From a virus, in IMG/VR virus record IMGVR_UViG_3300008459_000172, positions 1 to 35,021 of that record: DNA of 35,021 bases. One strand, given 5' to 3'. The position numbers were made by a program, and so were the translations under genes. The notes beneath the pieces were generated by a model. That model saw only the letters and a list, made by a program, of their open reading frames with translations, did not search any database and was not told the DNA's origin. This document shows, piece by piece, positions 33,753-35,021 of the stretch. How positions within the stretch are numbered: the first letter of the stretch is position 1; every line of letters begins with the position of its first letter.

Positions 33753-34685
33753 TTAATCTGGTAATTTTAATTCCATTTGTTTATAACTAGAGGCCTTCTG
33801 CATTAAATGCTGAGACTCATTTTCTGAGAGATCATAATTCCTTTTTACATTTAAACAAAAGGTTTCCGTTATTTTAATTAAAAGCATTAGATCAGATCTA
33901 TCGCTATTAACTAAACGCTCAAGCCAAGCATTTCTGTAAATTGCATTAGGCCCTTCAGGCTTACTCATTTTTCTTATATAATTGTACTTGTTCAAAAAAC
34001 AATCTAATGCAAATTGTGGTGTGAGTGTGTTTAGGTTTTGTATAAAAACAACCCAACTACCAACTAAACCATTCCATCCATATCTTGTAGCAACACCACT
34101 AAAGTCCATATAAAACGGATCGTATACATAATAATTAGAACTCCAAACACTTTGACCCAATAAGAATCCCAACCAAGGATCTTCTGTCATTACAGCTATT
34201 GGATACCTAGCATCTTGACTACTAAACACATAGTAAACATACAAAGCCGCTAATTTTGGTCTTCCACAAACTAAGCTTAACAGTACTTTAGAAAACTCAG
34301 GTTGAGATCGCCAGAATGGGTAATCTGTGTTCCAACTACGAGCTACATCAGCCACTTCAGTTATATCAGTATCGATGAAGATTGAGTTAAAGGATGTTGT
34401 AAATAAGTCTAGAGATACACCTTTCATAGAAGGTTTATCCGGTTGTGTTGGATTATCAATCCAACTAGATTCCCAACTATGCATTTGTGGTATGATAGTG
34501 GAATCCATAAGTTGTATTATGTTTTGTTTAGAAACCTTTGTAGATATTAGACCTGAGTTTGCTAGACCTTTGGTCACTATAAGATCTACTAATAGATCGA
34601 CATTACGTTCAAACACATCAGCCATTTGGTTGATTCTATCTTGTATAGATTTTGATCTTGTCGATGGTATTGTATATGTAGACAT
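33753..34685 (-). CDS. GH108-like muramidase domain protein (tail lysozyme candidate)
   Basis: I choose the ATG at 34685 (310 residues) over an upstream in-frame TTG at 34703, which would overlap the preceding gene and adds only six residues. Features resembling glycoside hydrolase family 108 (phage N-acetylmuramidases): WESSW with Glu at 72, where GH108 has WEGGY and its catalytic Glu; PSMKGVSLDLF (85-95), matching the TNKGVT-type motif; and NAWLERLVNS (252-261), like the GWLNR end of the GH108 fold. The two Gly after the Glu are Ser here and the middle region is longer than usual, so activity is uncertain. With the adjacent spike-like and VanY-like genes it forms a probable tail-tip set for getting through peptidoglycan. 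The alternative is a purely structural derivative of that fold. Confidence 0.6.
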   Translation of the reverse strand: MSTYTIPSTRSKSIQDRINQMADVFERNVDLLVDLIVTKGLANSGLISTKVSKQNIIQLMDSTIIPQMHSWESSWIDNPTQPDKPSMKGVSLDLFTTSFNSIFIDTDITEVADVARSWNTDYPFWRSQPEFSKVLLSLVCGRPKLAALYVYYVFSSQDARYPIAVMTEDPWLGFLLGQSVWSSNYYVYDPFYMDFSGVATRYGWNGLVGSWVVFIQNLNTLTPQFALDCFLNKYNYIRKMSKPEGPNAIYRNAWLERLVNSDRSDLMLLIKITETFCLNVKRNYDLSENESQHLMQKASSYKQMELKLPD

Positions 34686-34687
34686 TT

Positions 34688-35021
34688 TTAAATTTTTTGC
34701 CAAGCTTTTACCAAATCCTTATCTCGTTCAATAGTACTGACTGATGTTCCACCGGAACCATTTGTACTTGGTATACCATACCTAGCTCTCCAACTTTTAA
34801 GCTCTCTTGCACAACTAAGTCTCATTTCTACTTTTTGTGATGTACACATGTAGATGCTTGAATCATCATCATCGGCACTCTCCAATGTTGATGCTTCGGA
34901 CTCAGTAGTTGTTGTAGATCTATCAACTCTTAATATCATAATACCACTACCACCAGTTCCTGCTTGAGACCAAGGACTGGTACCTACTGGTGTTGTAGAT
35001 CCTAATCTTATGGAGTTTCCA
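34688..35021 (-). CDS. C-terminal 110 residues of an unidentified protein, cut by the window edge
   Basis: The frame is open to the right edge, so the real start is outside the window; an internal ATG at 34939 is not needed as a start. The visible part has a Gly/Ser/Thr-rich beginning (SPWSQAGTGGSGI), an acidic linker (TESEASTLESADDDDSS) and a more compact end with two Cys (YMCTSQKVEMRLSCARELKS). No family can be assigned. It is followed after 2 nt by the GH108-like gene, so it belongs to the same operon. It may be a tail or neck component by position only. Confidence 0.65.
   Translation of the reverse strand, partial: GNSIRLGSTTPVGTSPWSQAGTGGSGIMILRVDRSTTTTESEASTLESADDDDSSIYMCTSQKVEMRLSCARELKSWRARYGIPSTNGSGGTSVSTIERDKDLVKAWQKI

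Noticed and set aside
34686-34703. TTG start giving six more residues for the GH108-like gene
   Set aside because: The ATG at 34685 gives 2-nt spacing from the upstream stop, like most neighbours, while TTG would force a 16-nt overlap.
1-35021. CRISPR array, insertion sequence, integrase, or anti-defence/defence island
   Set aside because: No regularly spaced repeats, transposase or integrase motifs, or defence-type domains are visible; the genes form a coherent phage tail and recombination region.

Overview
The window is a piece of an AT-rich tailed-phage genome. Every gene I can support (23, two of them cut by the window edges) lies on the minus strand, so transcription runs from right to left. 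Gaps between genes are mostly 1-4 nt or small stop/start overlaps (ATGA, TAATG). The core is the baseplate/tail region of a contractile-tail, T4-related (myovirus-type) phage: a gp25-like wedge protein is followed directly by a gp6/J-like wedge protein and then by very large structural proteins. Most starts lack a clear Shine-Dalgarno sequence and are preceded by A/T-rich sequence. That would suit a Bacteroidota host, but the host cannot be settled from this sequence.

In order of transcription: (1) 35.0-31.4 kb holds the end of an unidentified protein, a GH108-type muramidase-like protein, a spike-like beta-strand protein and a VanY-type D,D-carboxypeptidase. This looks like the spike and cell-wall-degrading part of the tail tip. 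(2) 31.4-24.6 kb holds a 974-residue lysine-rich coiled-coil protein, a small helical protein, gp25-like and gp6-like baseplate proteins and a DNRLRE/CBM96-like adhesin. (3) 24.6-14.1 kb holds two paralogous Ig-domain proteins and a 1508-residue protein that joins a P2 gpI-like segment, a LamG-like domain and short tandem repeats. (4) 14.0-9.1 kb holds further tail/fibre proteins. Two of them share a C-terminal module, and a clear intrinsic terminator lies at 12.1 kb. (5) 9.1-4.5 kb holds a DNA-metabolism cassette: T7-type endonuclease I, a DnaG-type primase and one polypeptide that joins an Mre11/SbcD nuclease to a Rad50/SbcC ATPase. (6) 4.5-0 kb returns to tail/fibre-like proteins and ends in a truncated HxGH nucleotidyltransferase.

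The clearest signal outside genes is a pair of recurring A/T-only elements on the coding strand just before starts. TATTTATA occurs 4-13 nt before six starts. A 14-nt element, TAAAAATTAAATAA, occurs before three others. Seven of the nine gaps longer than 10 nt carry one of the two. Two of the TATTTATA copies are one arm of an inverted repeat whose other arm reads TATAAAT(A), resembling the T4 late-promoter core. I read these as late-promoter or initiation elements that divide the gene array into sub-units.

The most distinctive items are the Mre11-Rad50 fusion and its cassette inside the tail region, the paired peptidoglycan enzymes including a VanY protein with a decayed internal duplicate, and the repeated regulatory elements. 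I found no CRISPR array, tRNA, insertion sequence or defence system.
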